Source: Pectobacterium brasiliense
GTDB lineage: Bacteria; Pseudomonadota; Gammaproteobacteria; Enterobacterales; Enterobacteriaceae
Assembly (NCBI RefSeq): GCF_016950255.1
Contig: NZ_JACGFN010000002.1
Location: 186,001 to 250,000 of the forward strand
Direction of reading: 5' to 3'
Length of the DNA stretch: 64,000 bases
The stretch's first letter is position 1; the number at the start of each line of letters is the position of its first letter. The notes below the pieces were generated by a model that searched no databases, had not been told where the DNA came from, and saw only the letters and a program-made list of their open reading frames with translations. The position numbers and the translations under genes were made by a program. Shown piece after piece: positions 1-9,502 of this stretch.

Positions 1-2
1 CG

Positions 3-578
3 CAATGGGGGGAACTGAGCGGCTCGCTGATCTACATGAACGGGGGGCTTTTCGCCAGTAACCGCATCAACGACGCCTTTATTGTGGTCGATACCGAAGG
101 ATACCCCGACGTCCCGGTAAAATATGAAAACCAGATAGTAGGGAAAACCAACAAACGCGGTCACTTGCTCGTGCCGTGGGTCGTGTCCAATTACCCCGCG
201 AAAGTGGAAATCGACACACTACAACTGCCAGCCAACGTCACCACGCCACAGGTGGAATCGCGCGTGTCGGTCAAAGAGGGCAGCGGCACCATCGTGACGT
301 TCCCCGTTCATGCCGTGCGATCCGCCAACATTAAGTTGCGCAATACGGATGGCAACCCACTCACCATCGGCACCTGGATAACAAACGAGGTCAGCGGGGA
401 CACCACCATTAGCGGCTACGATGGCCTGGTCTACTTTACCAACCTGGGAACATCGAACCGCTTACGCTTTAAACAAGAAGACGGACAGCTTTGCCGGGTG
501 GAATTTTCACTGCCGGAATCGCAGACCATGATGGAGACCATCGGCCCGCTTACCTGCCAGACTGACTCAAAAGGATAA
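3..578 (+). CDS. Csu-type fimbrial outer-membrane usher, C-terminal part (partial, runs off left edge)
   Basis: The reading frame is open from base 3, so this is the end of a gene that starts before the window. The roughly 190 visible residues are the C-terminal part of a chaperone-usher outer-membrane usher: a barrel-end segment (SLIYMNGGLFASNRINDAF) followed by small beta-sandwich plug/CTD-like domains with the typical GKTNKRGHLLVP turn, ending with a disulphide pair near the end (LCRVEF...TCQ). Ushers of this kind export and assemble pilus subunits delivered by a periplasmic chaperone. The next gene starts 4 bp downstream and encodes a spore-coat-U-domain subunit, which points to the Csu/archaic subclass (CsuD-like) rather than a classical type 1 usher. 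Family assignment is good; substrate specificity is inferred from the neighbour only. Confidence 0.85.
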   Translation, partial: QWGELSGSLIYMNGGLFASNRINDAFIVVDTEGYPDVPVKYENQIVGKTNKRGHLLVPWVVSNYPAKVEIDTLQLPANVTTPQVESRVSVKEGSGTIVTFPVHAVRSANIKLRNTDGNPLTIGTWITNEVSGDTTISGYDGLVYFTNLGTSNRLRFKQEDGQLCRVEFSLPESQTMMETIGPLTCQTDSKG

Positions 579-582
579 AACG

Positions 583-1590
583 ATGCTGACCCCGATACCA
601 AAAACCCAGCACTTCTTCTCCGCCAATCGGCGAGCTGCCCGTTGGCTGGGTCTGGCCTTGATACTGATGGCGCTGTATTACGCCCCCTTTAGCTACGCCG
701 CCTGCACGACCCCTCCTAGCAACACGACGCTGGGACCTTATGCTTCTTCCGTGGTCGGCGTTAATGGAACACCCCAGATCGTGACATCAGGCAGTGGATT
801 CATCTGTACGGGAAGTCTGCTGAGTATAGCGGGTACTAATACCATCACCGCGACAATACAGAGCGATAGTAATCCCAGCGGCACCACCATGCGGATGCGT
901 CGTGGGACGAGCACAGATTACGTTCCTTACAATCTGTGTATGGATTCGGGATGCGGTACACTCTATAACATCGGTTCAACCTACACCTGGAGCCAGACCA
1001 CCTTTCTGGGGATATTAGGGCTGTTCAATTCATCAGATGGTTCTATACCGATCTATATCCGTACCAGTACAGGTAATAACATTTCTGCCGGTACCTATAC
1101 CGATACGGTGACTATAAAATGGGATTATCGACTTTGTTCATTAGGGATAGTCTTGTGCATTTATGAGGAAGGCTCAACGACTTCAATCCTCAATATCACC
1201 ATGAACATTACCAACGATTGCCAGATCACCAGTGCGCCGAATATCAATTTTGGTGTTGCGGCATTCCCCGCCGATTTCGCGGCGGTCAACAATAGCCTCG
1301 GCGTTCGCTGTACGCTGCTGGGGGCGTATACCGTCAAGCTGGTCAGTACCCATCCCGACGATGCTAACTGGCGCAGAATGATGGCCACCGTTAATGGTGT
1401 TCCCTCTTATATGCAATATCAACTTTATCGCACCGGGAACATCGCCTGGACCGAGACGAACGATTACAGCGGGACGGGGACGGGGATTACGCAGAGTATC
1501 CCGTACACCGCCCGCATTAACGCAAGTCAGGCCAGCAAGCCAGAAGGCGCGTATAAAGATACCGTCACGATTAACGTCACGATCAACTAG
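583..1590 (+). CDS. Spore coat U domain fimbrial protein, CsuE-like tip subunit
   Basis: A 335-residue exported protein. Residues about 18-40 form a hydrophobic signal segment ([17 protein letters not shown]) ending just before the mature ACTTPP. Two consecutive spore-coat-U (SCPU) beta-sandwich domains follow, roughly 40-185 and 205-335, the second beginning [16 protein letters not shown] and ending TVTINVTIN, a typical C-terminal donor/acceptor strand. Two-domain architecture and position right after the usher match CsuE, the tip adhesin of archaic Csu pili that bind abiotic surfaces. It starts 4 bp after the usher stop, so the two are cotranscribed, and it is the last gene of the operon. 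Its 3' end overlaps the convergent fadJ end by 8 bp. Naming as the tip subunit is by order and size. Confidence 0.8.
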   Translation: MLTPIPKTQHFFSANRRAARWLGLALILMALYYAPFSYAACTTPPSNTTLGPYASSVVGVNGTPQIVTSGSGFICTGSLLSIAGTNTITATIQSDSNPSGTTMRMRRGTSTDYVPYNLCMDSGCGTLYNIGSTYTWSQTTFLGILGLFNSSDGSIPIYIRTSTGNNISAGTYTDTVTIKWDYRLCSLGIVLCIYEEGSTTSILNITMNITNDCQITSAPNINFGVAAFPADFAAVNNSLGVRCTLLGAYTVKLVSTHPDDANWRRMMATVNGVPSYMQYQLYRTGNIAWTETNDYSGTGTGITQSIPYTARINASQASKPEGAYKDTVTINVTIN

Positions 1591-3799
1591 CGCCCTGGTC
1601 TTCATCGGTTGGCGGATAAAACGTCCGTCGACCTTCCCGCATCGCGAGCAGACGTTCACAGGGTGCGAACCGATCGCCATACTGTTGTTGCAGCACCAGC
1701 AGCGTTTTCACGACGGTTTCCACTCCCAAACGGTCCATATAGTGGAACGGCCCGCCGAGGAAAGGTGGGAAGCCAATGCCAAATACCGCGCCGATATCGC
1801 CATCGCGTGCGCACTGGATCACGCCTTCATCCAGACAACGTGCAGCCTCATTCAGCATCATCATCACGGCTCGCTGGCTGATGAGCGCAGGGTCGATATG
1901 GGCCTTCGCCGTGACATCCAGCAGCGGATAAACCGAGCTGTCTACCTCCCTGCCCGCGTGCCAGAAACGGCGTGTTTTATTGTATCGATAGAACCCTTTC
2001 CCATTCTTGCGCCCTTTTCGCCCATCTTTCAGGATCGCATCAAACGCGGGTGGAGAGGTGAAGCGTTTGCCCAGTTCTTCACTCAGCACTGGCACAATTT
2101 TGGTCGCGACATCAATACCGACTTCATCAAGCAGCGCGAGCGGACCAACAGGAAAACCAAAGCGCACCAGCGCATAGTCAATCGATTCGATCGGCTCCCC
2201 TTCCAGCAGGCAATAAGCCGCTTCGTTGATATAAGGCGCTAATATGCGGTTCACATAAAAACCGGCACTGTCGCCTACGACGATCGCAGTTTTCCCCTGC
2301 TTTCTCGCCAGCGCCACCGTCGTCGCCACCGTCTCTGCGCTGGTGTGAGCGTGAGGGATAATTTCAACCAGCGGCATTTTGTCCACCGGGCTAAAGTAGT
2401 GCAGACCCACAACCTGTTGCGGGCGGCGCGCGCCCTCTGCAATCTGATGGATCGGCAGCGAGGAAGTATTCGATGCAAAAATCGTATGCGGCGCAGCGTG
2501 CTCTTCAATCTCCGTCACCATTTGCCGCTTCAGCGCCAGATCTTCAAAAACGGCCTCAATGACGATATCCGCATGTTCAAAACCGCGATAGTCCGTACTG
2601 CCAGAAATCAACGTCATCAATCGCTGGCGCTCCGTCGGCTTCATCCGCTTACTCTGAACGCGTTTGGTCAGCAGCTGCCAGTTGTACTTCAGCGCATGGT
2701 TGATACCCTGTTCATTGATATCTTTAATGCGCACCGATAACTGCCCGCGCGTCGCCGTCACGCTGGCGATCCCACCACCCATCAGCCCACCGCCGAGAAT
2801 ACCGACACGGTGGATCGGCTTCGCTTCAGCGGGCGCGCCAGAGGTTTTCTTTAATGCATTAGAGGCAAAAAACAGATGGCGTAGCGCGGCCGATTCCGGC
2901 GTCATCACTAGTTTGCCGAACGCTTTCGCCTCGTGCCGATACCCTTCCTCACGACCTTTTTCTATGCCCCGACGCACCACCTGAATGATTTTTTCCGTGG
3001 CCGGATAGTTGCCGTGTGTTTTCGCACGCGTTTTGCGTTTCACTATTTTGAACAGCACATCGCGAATACCCGGACTGCTCAACAAACGCGAACGCCAGCC
3101 CAGCGGCACGGCTTTGCGTTTTCCTTTTTTGAGAATCTCGACTGCCGTCTCCAGCAGGATATCGTGCGGGACGGCCTCATCAACCAGCCCTTGTCGTAAC
3201 GCCTGACTCGCACGGAGGTGGCGGCCGGTCAGAATGAGATCCAGCGCGCTATCCAGACCAATCAGCCGTGGCAACCGCTGCGTTCCACCTGAACCGGGGA
3301 GGAGGCCAAGCTGTACTTCCGGTAGCCCCAGCACCGTTTTTTCATCCAGCGAGCAGACGCGATAGTCGCAGGCCAATGCCAACTCCAGCCCTCCGCCCAG
3401 ACAGGCACCGTGGATCGCCGCCACCACGGGGAACGGGAGCGCGGCCACCTGATCGAATGTTTCCTGCCCTTGCTTCGCCAGATTTTCTGCCTGTTCGGCA
3501 CTGCTGCACTGGTTCAACATGGTGATATCCGCACCGGCGATAAACGAATCAGGCTTGGCGGAAATAAAAATCAGCCCCCTGAGCGTCGCATGCTGCCGCG
3601 CCTGCTCAAAGACTGTGAGAATCTGTTCTGCAAATTCGCTCTTTAGCGTGTTTACCTTTTCGCCAGGAACATCAATGCAAATAACACCGATATTGTCCGG
3701 CCGAATCGTTAGGGAAAAGGCAGACGGGCTTCCCGTTACGTGCGCTGTTTTTTCTGTTGCAGACGATGTTATCACGGAGAAAGGCTGTTGATCGTTCAT
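1583..3799 (-). CDS. fadJ: Fatty acid oxidation complex alpha subunit FadJ
   Basis: A 738-residue bifunctional beta-oxidation enzyme of the cytoplasm. The N-terminal third is an enoyl-CoA hydratase/isomerase domain (oxyanion segment [16 protein letters not shown], then [17 protein letters not shown]). The rest is 3-hydroxyacyl-CoA dehydrogenase, with the NAD-binding [11 protein letters not shown] loop and the [14 protein letters not shown] catalytic segment. It closely matches E. coli FadJ (about 714 aa) with a somewhat longer, variable N-terminus. FadJ pairs with FadI, especially in anaerobic fatty-acid degradation. Its start overlaps the fadI stop by 4 bp (ATGA), so translation is likely coupled in a fadIJ operon. 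The stop codon region overlaps the convergent fimbrial gene end. Confidence 0.97.
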   Translation of the reverse strand: MNDQQPFSVITSSATEKTAHVTGSPSAFSLTIRPDNIGVICIDVPGEKVNTLKSEFAEQILTVFEQARQHATLRGLIFISAKPDSFIAGADITMLNQCSSAEQAENLAKQGQETFDQVAALPFPVVAAIHGACLGGGLELALACDYRVCSLDEKTVLGLPEVQLGLLPGSGGTQRLPRLIGLDSALDLILTGRHLRASQALRQGLVDEAVPHDILLETAVEILKKGKRKAVPLGWRSRLLSSPGIRDVLFKIVKRKTRAKTHGNYPATEKIIQVVRRGIEKGREEGYRHEAKAFGKLVMTPESAALRHLFFASNALKKTSGAPAEAKPIHRVGILGGGLMGGGIASVTATRGQLSVRIKDINEQGINHALKYNWQLLTKRVQSKRMKPTERQRLMTLISGSTDYRGFEHADIVIEAVFEDLALKRQMVTEIEEHAAPHTIFASNTSSLPIHQIAEGARRPQQVVGLHYFSPVDKMPLVEIIPHAHTSAETVATTVALARKQGKTAIVVGDSAGFYVNRILAPYINEAAYCLLEGEPIESIDYALVRFGFPVGPLALLDEVGIDVATKIVPVLSEELGKRFTSPPAFDAILKDGRKGRKNGKGFYRYNKTRRFWHAGREVDSSVYPLLDVTAKAHIDPALISQRAVMMMLNEAARCLDEGVIQCARDGDIGAVFGIGFPPFLGGPFHYMDRLGVETVVKTLLVLQQQYGDRFAPCERLLAMREGRRTFYPPTDEDQGAS

Positions 3800-5109
3800 G
3801 GCGTCACCTCCAGTACCATTGCCGCACCCAGCCCGCCAGCCGCGCAGGCAGTGGTTAATCCCAGCCCGCCGCCGCGACGGCGCAGTTCATTCAGCGTTTG
3901 GGTAATCATCCTCGCGCCAGTGGCAGCAAAGGGGTGTCCATAGGCAATGGATCCCCCCAGCACATTGAATTTTTCGCGATCCACCTCGCCCAGCGCGGCG
4001 TTTCTACCCAATTGATTCCGGGCAAACTCATCGCTGGCAAATAGCTTGAGATTTGCCAACGTCTGGGCGGCAAAGGCTTCATGCATATCAATGAGTGTCA
4101 GATCGGCCAGCGTCACGCCAGCCCTTGCCAACGCCAGCGGGGAGGCATAAGCCGGCCCCAACAACATATCACGCTGCACACCAATGGCGCTGAATGCATA
4201 GCTGCGCAGGTAACCTAGCGGCGTGAGCCCCAGGCTTTTCGCCCTGGATTCACTCATCATCAACACCGCTGCCGCGCCATCCGTAAGCGGCGTACTGTTC
4301 GCCGCCGTGACCGTACCGTGTCGGCGATCGAACGCCGGGCGTAAGCGGGAATACTGATCCAGTGCAGAATCATGGCGCACGTTGTTATCTTCACTCAGCG
4401 CCTTGTCATAAGGTGGGACGTAAGCCGTCATCACTTCATCGCGCAGCACGCCGGATTCCCAGGCCTGAGCCGCCAGCTTGTGCGAACGGTGCGCCAGTTC
4501 ATCCTGCTCTTCACGCGTGATGCCGTAGGTTTTTGCCATTTGTTCGGCGGTATCGCCCATGCGTAATCCGGTGGAATACTCCGCCACGGCCGGCGCAACT
4601 GGCAGCAGGTCTTTCGGGCGCAGGCCGCTTAACAGTTTCAATTTCTGGCTCAGCGTCCGAGCCTTGTTCATATCCACCAACGTTCTGGCCAACGCTTTGC
4701 TGACGCCAATCGGCAGCACGGAAGAGGAATCCGCCCCGCCAGCAATGCCGACTTCGACCATCCCCGCCATAATGCTTTCCGCCACGTTGGCAACCGCCTG
4801 AAAGCTAGTGGCGCAGGCGCGCGACACGCTGTAGGCGTCGGTATGCACGCTCATGCCCGTGCCGAGCACAATCTCTCTGGCGATATTCGGCGCTTCGGGC
4901 ATCTGAACCACCTGCCCAAAGACCAATAGCTCGATCAATTCAGGATCGATCCCAGTACGAACCAGTAATTCGCTGGTGACGAGCTTCCCTAATTCGATGG
5001 CAGGTACGCCATGATAGGCTGTTGCCTGCCGGGCAAATGGGGTGCGTAATCCGCTCACGAACGCAATGCGATCGCCACGGCGGGTTATCAGAGGTAATAC
5101 CTCGCTCAT
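3796..5109 (-). CDS. fadI: Acetyl-CoA C-acyltransferase FadI (beta subunit)
   Basis: A 437-residue thiolase that performs the last step of beta-oxidation: 3-ketoacyl-CoA plus CoA gives acetyl-CoA and a shortened acyl-CoA. Thiolase signatures are clear: nucleophile Cys in [30 protein letters not shown] with the catalytic His, and the C-terminal [13 protein letters not shown] with the second Cys. The start is the ATG at 5107-5109 ([16 protein letters not shown]), which fits E. coli FadI (436 aa) and is preceded by CAGGAG. An upstream in-frame Met exists but has no family support. First gene of the fadIJ operon, with a FadR-like operator at 5146-5162. Confidence 0.97.
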   Translation of the reverse strand: MSEVLPLITRRGDRIAFVSGLRTPFARQATAYHGVPAIELGKLVTSELLVRTGIDPELIELLVFGQVVQMPEAPNIAREIVLGTGMSVHTDAYSVSRACATSFQAVANVAESIMAGMVEVGIAGGADSSSVLPIGVSKALARTLVDMNKARTLSQKLKLLSGLRPKDLLPVAPAVAEYSTGLRMGDTAEQMAKTYGITREEQDELAHRSHKLAAQAWESGVLRDEVMTAYVPPYDKALSEDNNVRHDSALDQYSRLRPAFDRRHGTVTAANSTPLTDGAAAVLMMSESRAKSLGLTPLGYLRSYAFSAIGVQRDMLLGPAYASPLALARAGVTLADLTLIDMHEAFAAQTLANLKLFASDEFARNQLGRNAALGEVDREKFNVLGGSIAYGHPFAATGARMITQTLNELRRRGGGLGLTTACAAGGLGAAMVLEVTP

Positions 5110-5145
5110 AAACGCTCCTGTTAACCGAAAATAAAGTATGCGCAC

Positions 5146-5162
5146 AACAGGTCAGACCTGAT
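5146..5162 (-). promoter_or_regulatory. FadR-like operator upstream of fadI
   Basis: The 17 bases AACAGGTCAGACCTGAT hold a perfect AGGTC-A-GACCT palindrome and resemble the FadR consensus (AACTGGTCNGACNTGTT-like). It lies 37-53 bp upstream of the fadI start, where bound FadR would block transcription until long-chain acyl-CoA releases it. Known for E. coli fadIJ; here inferred from the match. Confidence 0.75.
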
Positions 5163-5279
5163 TTCATTGTTAACCAGATAGTTACATTACGCAAAGCTGC
5201 GCAACACAAAAGTGTGAAGAACATGTCGTTGTCAGCCCCGATACCCTCAACATTATTTACGCAAAGGCATTTGCCAACA

Positions 5280-5303
5280 AAATACATTAGCGCTAATGTA
5301 TTT
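5280..5303. promoter_or_regulatory. 24-bp perfect palindrome, probable operator of the MarR-type regulator
   Basis: A perfect 24-bp palindrome with centre TTAGCGCTAA and arms AAATACA/TGTATTT. It ends 18 bp before the ATG of the MarR-family gene and lies between the divergent fadI and MarR genes. MarR dimers usually bind palindromes of this kind in their own promoters, so autoregulation of the regulator and the coupled methyltransferase gene is the simplest reading. No experiment supports it. Confidence 0.65.
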
Positions 5304-5321
5304 ATTCCAACTAGGGAGGCG

Positions 5322-5810
5322 ATGTTGAAAATTAAACCCGGATTGGGCGAACTGCTGAGGTATACCGCTGAGCTGGTTGATAAAGGTTCGGAGGCAAACT
5401 ACCGCGCCCTGTCACTCAATTATCGTCCACGATTTACCCCTATCCTGCGTGCAATGGCCGCAGGCGCTCAGACCGTGCAGGACATCACTGCGTCCACGCA
5501 CTTAACCCAGGGGGCGATCAGCCAGTCGGTCGCGTTAATGGAGCAGGACGGCATTCTTGTACGCGAACAGCTCAGTGATGGGCGCAAATTTGCCCTCAGG
5601 CTGACGCCAGCAGGCATTCAACTCGTTGCTCAGTTGGAAACCTGCTGGGAAGCCATTTTCCTCGCCATTGAACAGCTTGAAAAAGATGCCGGTTGGCCGC
5701 TGATGAAGGGGCTGGAGGAGTTGGCGTCTGCGCTGGAACAGAAGGACTTCGAGAAACGCATACAGATAGCACGTGCGGAATTACACGCCTCAGGTGATAA
5801 AGATGACTAA
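5322..5810 (+). CDS. MarR-family transcriptional regulator
   Basis: About 162 residues from the ATG at 5322, chosen because GGGAGG sits 5-10 bp upstream and because the longer frame would start inside the palindromic promoter. A winged helix-turn-helix is visible at about residues 30-100: RPRFTPILRAM, then TVQDITASTHLTQGAISQSVALMEQDGIL (recognition helix) and the wing REQLSDGRKFALRLTPAG. N- and C-terminal helices would form the dimer interface. MarR proteins are mostly ligand-responsive repressors; the ligand is unknown. The gene overlaps the following methyltransferase by 8 bp (ATGACTAA), so the two form one transcription unit. Divergent to fadI but not a known fatty-acid regulator. Confidence 0.85.
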   Translation: MLKIKPGLGELLRYTAELVDKGSEANYRALSLNYRPRFTPILRAMAAGAQTVQDITASTHLTQGAISQSVALMEQDGILVREQLSDGRKFALRLTPAGIQLVAQLETCWEAIFLAIEQLEKDAGWPLMKGLEELASALEQKDFEKRIQIARAELHASGDKDD

Positions 5811-6567
5811 CACAACCGAAGAAAGCAGAAACTGGTTTTCCTCAGGTGGGGAGAACTATGCTCGCTACCGACCGCACTATCCACCCGAACTGGCAGAATA
5901 CCTTTCCAGTCTCGCACCAGATACCAAACATGCGCTGGATGTGGGATGCGGGACCGGGCAGCTTACACGACAGTTGGCTGAACATTTCGACGCTGTAAAA
6001 GGTATCGATCCCAGCGCGAGTCAGTTAGGCAACGCCGTTGCACATCATCGTATTGACTACGCGTGCTCCCCCGCAGAAGCGCTGCCCGAACAGCCACTCA
6101 CTTACAGTTTGATTACCGCAGCGCAGGCCGCGCACTGGTTCAAGCTAGACGCGTTTTATCAGGAAGTCCGCAGAGTGGCAGTCCCTCAGGGAATACTGGC
6201 CCTCATCAGCTATGGCGTTATGCAGCTTGATGACGATCTGAACGACAGATTTCGTCAGTTTTATTACGAAGAGATTGGTCCGTTTTGGCCTACCGAACGT
6301 CAGTTGGTGGATAACGGATATCGGGATATCCCCTTCCCTTTTGATGAGATCGCCGCACCACCTCTTAACATCCAGCTTGAATGGCCGTTAGACGCCCTTA
6401 TTGGTTATATTTCAACCTGGTCTGCCGTCGCCAGCGCCCGAGAAGCAGGACGAGAGGAAATGCTGCGCCGTTTTTATGAAGACATCGCGACGCTCTGGGG
6501 AACGCCAACAACATGCCGACCGATTCTATGGCCGATTAACATGCGCATTGGGAGAATTGAAAAGTAA
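5803..6567 (+). CDS. Class I SAM-dependent methyltransferase
   Basis: A 254-residue protein starting at the ATG inside the end of the MarR gene. The Rossmann-fold SAM site is clear: motif I LDVGCGTGQLTRQL at about residues 45-58, the acidic strand-2 end GIDPSASQL, and the post-motif AAQAAHWF typical of Methyltransf_11-type enzymes that act on small molecules. The C-terminal WPINMRIGRI ending recurs in this enterobacterial family. Substrate unknown. The overlap with the regulator suggests that substrate or product may be sensed by the MarR protein (inference). An inverted repeat CACCAC/GTGGTG at 6571-6587 follows the stop and may end the transcript. Confidence 0.85.
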   Translation: MTNTTEESRNWFSSGGENYARYRPHYPPELAEYLSSLAPDTKHALDVGCGTGQLTRQLAEHFDAVKGIDPSASQLGNAVAHHRIDYACSPAEALPEQPLTYSLITAAQAAHWFKLDAFYQEVRRVAVPQGILALISYGVMQLDDDLNDRFRQFYYEEIGPFWPTERQLVDNGYRDIPFPFDEIAAPPLNIQLEWPLDALIGYISTWSAVASAREAGREEMLRRFYEDIATLWGTPTTCRPILWPINMRIGRIEK

Positions 6568-6670
6568 CGACACCACCGACAGTGGTGGATAGAAACAACG
6601 AAAGGAAATGAAGGGAAATAAAGTGAGTCAGGCAGGCGATGCGATAACGCAATGCCTGCCAGAGGAAGAT

Positions 6671-6967
6671 TTAACGCAGGCCGAGCTGGAAAATCATCGT
6701 TTCAGCCTGACAGCTGAACGTGAAATCGATGTCCAGTTTAACGCCGCCGTCTACCTCTTCCAACGTGCTAGCGATTTCACAAGGTTCAGACTCTACCGCA
6801 CGCGCTTTTTCCGTCAGGGCGGCCAGTGCCGCTTCCGCCTCAGCACGATCGCCGAAAACATTGCTGTAAGACGCCGTGCAATCCGTGTTATCCATAATTG
6901 TGCCAACATCGACACAGCAGCAGGCTGCGGTTTCTTCAGCACTGCATTTGTTGATTACGTTCGTCAT
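6671..6967 (-). CDS. yfcZ: YfcZ/YiiS family protein (DUF406)
   Basis: A 98-residue cytoplasmic protein very close to E. coli YfcZ: CSAEETAACCC near the N-terminus, VGTIMDNTDCTASYS, LAALTEKARAVESEPC, and the end TMIFQLGLR. Function is not established in any species. It occupies the same place as in E. coli, between fadI and fadL and reading away from fadL. The open frame on the opposite strand over the same bases has no family resemblance and is a shadow. Cys clusters suggest possible metal or redox chemistry, which is unproven. Confidence 0.93.
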   Translation of the reverse strand: MTNVINKCSAEETAACCCVDVGTIMDNTDCTASYSNVFGDRAEAEAALAALTEKARAVESEPCEIASTLEEVDGGVKLDIDFTFSCQAETMIFQLGLR

Positions 6968-7088
6968 GCTACTTTCCTCTTGAGGCTTAAGACGCGGGAG
7001 ATTTGATCCAGTTCAAATATTTTTAGCTTCCTTATATTTTACTCCCTCATCCCGAAGCAGTGCCAGCACTTCATGCTGACCAGTAATT

Positions 7089-7108
7089 TTAGTGATATCA
7101 ATCACATT
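7089..7108. promoter_or_regulatory. CRP-like site in the yfcZ-fadL intergenic region
   Basis: AGTGA-TATCAA-TCACA (7091-7106) matches the CRP half-sites TGTGA-N6-TCACA at 9 of 10 positions. It lies about 250 bp upstream of fadL and about 125 bp upstream of yfcZ, so it could act on either. The region 6968-7355 otherwise holds the FadR-like box and AT-rich promoter DNA. Confidence 0.6.
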
Positions 7109-7253
7109 ACGGTGTTATATGACAGTAAAGACCGCGTAATATCTCTTCACACAAATTAACCAAAACGTTAAGCAGATCTAAATTTTGCATCATTTTAGAA
7201 ATATTCTTAATACATAGTCGCAACATTGTCGTATTCCCCACTTATACTTTGGC

Positions 7254-7270
7254 AACTGGTCTGATTTGTC
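7254..7270 (+). promoter_or_regulatory. FadR-like operator upstream of fadL
   Basis: AACTGGTCTGATTTGTC matches the FadR consensus AACTGGTCNGATNTGTT at nearly every position. It lies 86-102 bp before the fadL ATG. E. coli fadL is repressed by FadR from comparable sites, so coordinated control with fadIJ is expected. Confidence 0.8.
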
Positions 7271-7355
7271 AGGCTGAGTGCGCCCCCTACAATGCGCGTC
7301 CCTTGTTACCTTGTGTAACAACGTTAAATAACAAGCATATAAAGAGGTTTTGGTC

Positions 7356-8657
7356 ATGAGCCAGAAAAACCTGTTCAAACAATCCACAATTGCTGTTGCG
7401 GTGGCCCTGTTTTCAGCAAATGTGTCAGCAGCTGGTTTCCAGCTAAATGAATACTCGTCATCGGGTCTGGGACGTGCGTTTTCTGGTGAAGGTGCTGTAG
7501 CCGACAACGCGACTTCCGGCAGCCGTAACCCGGCGACCATGACCATGTTTGACCGCCCGTCTTTCTCCGGTGGTGTCACCTATATCAACCCGGATATTGA
7601 TGTTCAGGGGAAAAATTCCCTGACCGGGCAAGATACCAGCGCCAAAAATATTGCGCCGCACGCCTGGGTGCCGAACCTACACTTCATCATGCCGCTGAAT
7701 GAGCAGTGGGCGGTTGGCGCTTCTGCCACCACCAACTATGGCTTAGCAACGGAATTCAATGATAACTATGCCGCAGGTTCTATCGGCGGACAGACCGACC
7801 TGTTGACATCAAACCTGAACCTGAGCGCCGCTTATCGCCTGAACCAACATTTCAGCTTTGGTTTAGGGGTTAACGCCGTTTATGCCGATGCCAAAATTGT
7901 CCGTCGAGCAGGTGAACTCGCGAATATTCCTCCCGCTGCTGGCGGAGCACAGGGAGTCGTTGCTGGCCCGTCTTCTGAGCTGGCCCGTATGGAAGGTAAA
8001 GAGTGGGGTTACGGCTGGAACGCAGGCCTGCTGTATGAAGTCGATGAAAATAATCGCTTTGGCCTGACTTATCGTTCTAAAGTCGATATCGACTTTAACG
8101 GTGATTACAGCAACAATCTCCCAACAGCAGCTGGCGGTACTGGTGGTGCAACCGTTCCCGGTAAGCTAACGCTTAATCTACCGGAGATGTGGGAAGCCTC
8201 TGCTTACCACCGCGTGGCACCGAAGTGGGCGGTTCACTACAGCCTGACCTATACCAGCTGGAGCCAGTTCCAGGAGCTGAAAGCAACAGGCAGCAACGGT
8301 CAGACTCTGTTCCATAAAGATGAAAGCTTCCGTGATGCTTACCGTATCGCACTCGGTACTACCTACTATCATGACGATAACTGGACGTTCCGTGGCGGTA
8401 TCGCGTTTGATGACAGCCCAGTACCGGCCGACAAACGTTCGATCTCCATCCCCGATCAGGATCGTTTCTGGTTAAGCGCAGGCACCACCTATGCCTTTAA
8501 TAAAGACGCGTCTGTGGATGTTGGCGTGTCTTACATGCATGGTAAGCAGGTTGATATCAGTGAACCTATCTCTGATAGAGCGGGCTCCCCACGCTACAAC
8601 TTCAGCTCCAAAGGTAAAGCCTGGCTGTACGGCGTGAACTTTAACTATGCGTTCTAA
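7356..8657 (+). CDS. fadL: Long-chain fatty acid outer-membrane transporter FadL
   Basis: A 433-residue outer-membrane beta-barrel. The signal peptide (residues 1-26) ends [10 protein letters not shown]. The hatch domain carries [29 protein letters not shown], split here by the family's NPA-like motif (SRNPAT). Long near-identical stretches with E. coli FadL include [38 protein letters not shown] and the terminal [11 protein letters not shown] with aromatic last residue needed for barrel assembly. It imports exogenous long-chain fatty acids for FadD/beta-oxidation. Start ATG 7356 has GAGG 8 bp upstream; a GTG-like upstream extension lacks support. FadR-like and CRP-like sites lie upstream and a strong terminator downstream. 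Confidence 0.97.
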   Translation: MSQKNLFKQSTIAVAVALFSANVSAAGFQLNEYSSSGLGRAFSGEGAVADNATSGSRNPATMTMFDRPSFSGGVTYINPDIDVQGKNSLTGQDTSAKNIAPHAWVPNLHFIMPLNEQWAVGASATTNYGLATEFNDNYAAGSIGGQTDLLTSNLNLSAAYRLNQHFSFGLGVNAVYADAKIVRRAGELANIPPAAGGAQGVVAGPSSELARMEGKEWGYGWNAGLLYEVDENNRFGLTYRSKVDIDFNGDYSNNLPTAAGGTGGATVPGKLTLNLPEMWEASAYHRVAPKWAVHYSLTYTSWSQFQELKATGSNGQTLFHKDESFRDAYRIALGTTYYHDDNWTFRGGIAFDDSPVPADKRSISIPDQDRFWLSAGTTYAFNKDASVDVGVSYMHGKQVDISEPISDRAGSPRYNFSSKGKAWLYGVNFNYAF

Positions 8658-8718
8658 ATAACGTATAGGTTTCTAAATAAAGCACGCGTTCTCATTGCTA
8701 TCAGTCAGAACGTGATAA

Positions 8719-8750
8719 AGCAGGTAAGGCAACTTACCTGCTTTTTTATT
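8719..8750 (+). terminator. Intrinsic terminator of fadL
   Basis: Ten-base perfect stem AGCAGGTAAG/CTTACCTGCT with a GCAA tetraloop, followed by TTTTTATT. It lies 62 bp after the fadL stop. Confidence 0.93.
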
Positions 8751-8833
8751 GCTCATCATAAGGCATTTGTCTCTGTCTTACTGGCGTAGTGATTAGCTAA
8801 TGATGAACAATCCACGAACATCGTAATGTCGAA

Positions 8834-9289
8834 TCAGTCGTTCAAGAGACGCCCGCCATCCACGACGATCTCACTACCGATGGTCCATCGGGACTCATCT
8901 GAAGCCAGGTACAACACCGCCTTGGCAATCTCCTCCGCCGTACCGAAACGGCCGGAAGGAATGCTCTTGACGATCTCCTCGTTGACTTGTTTGCGATAGG
9001 TATCGGGAATACCAAGTTTGTCATACAGTGGGGTATCGACTGGCCCGGGGCTAACCGCGTTGATGCGAATGCCGCGTGCCATCAGTTCGCTCGACAGCGT
9101 CTTTGACAGGCTAAGAAAAGCCGCTTTGGTCGCCGAATAAACGGAGGAGCGGCTCGATCCTACATGCGTACTAATCGATGTATTGAGTACGACTGAAGCG
9201 GGATTGGCGAACACCGGCAATAGTGACTGGATCAGAAAATACGGCCCCTTGACGTTAATGTCGAGAGCGGCAGGCTGTGTCAGGTACTT
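8834..9289 (-). pseudogene. Short-chain dehydrogenase/reductase, C-terminal remnant
   Basis: The C-terminal ~150 residues of an SDR enzyme. Present: LDINVKGPYFLIQSLLP (helix 4 region), the catalytic YSATK pair (Tyr-x3-Lys), INAVSPGPVDTPLY, and the final GSEIVVDGGRLLND. Missing: the whole N-terminal Rossmann part with the TGxxxGIG cofactor loop, so no active enzyme can be made from it. Family resemblance fades at about 9280-9293, exactly where LysR-like sequence begins on the opposite strand. It is therefore half of a deletion fusion; a GTG within the remnant could be translated but would give a fragment. Confidence 0.8.
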
Positions 9290-9292
9290 TGC

Positions 9293-9430
9293 GGCTACGA
9301 AGCACCGCCGGTGCCAATCCAGTTTCTCTATGTTGCCAATCGCCTGCTACCAAAGCGAGCCATGGTATTCATGGACTTCATTGCAGAAGCATTTTCCAGG
9401 ATCCCTGGACTCAACACCGACAATCGCTAG
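9293..9430 (+). pseudogene. LysR-family regulator, C-terminal remnant
   Basis: Forty-five codons plus stop, reading YEAPPVPIQFLYVANRLLPK, then RAMVFMDFIAEAF, the usual last segment of LysR effector-binding domains (AP..PIHLVY..NR.LPK.R.FIDFL). There is no upstream start, helix-turn-helix or remaining effector domain. The remnant abuts the SDR remnant on the other strand. LysR regulators are commonly transcribed divergently from an SDR target gene, so one deletion removed both N-termini and the shared promoter. Confidence 0.75.
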
Positions 9431-9452
9431 TTCGCATTAGGCTTGAAGGTAC

Positions 9453-9475
9453 AAAAAAGGCCGCTTTCGCGGCCT
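9453..9475 (-). terminator. Intrinsic terminator of mqo
   Basis: Perfect stem AGGCCGC/GCGGCCT with loop TTTC at 9458-9475; on the minus strand it is followed by TTTTTTGT. It lies 28 bp beyond the mqo stop. Confidence 0.9.
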
Positions 9476-9502
9476 GACATTGTGACTTCCAGCTAACCCC
9501 GA

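Noticed and set aside
6608..7006. 132-codon plus-strand frame over yfcZ
   Set aside because: The minus frame is a clear YfcZ; this one is its shadow.
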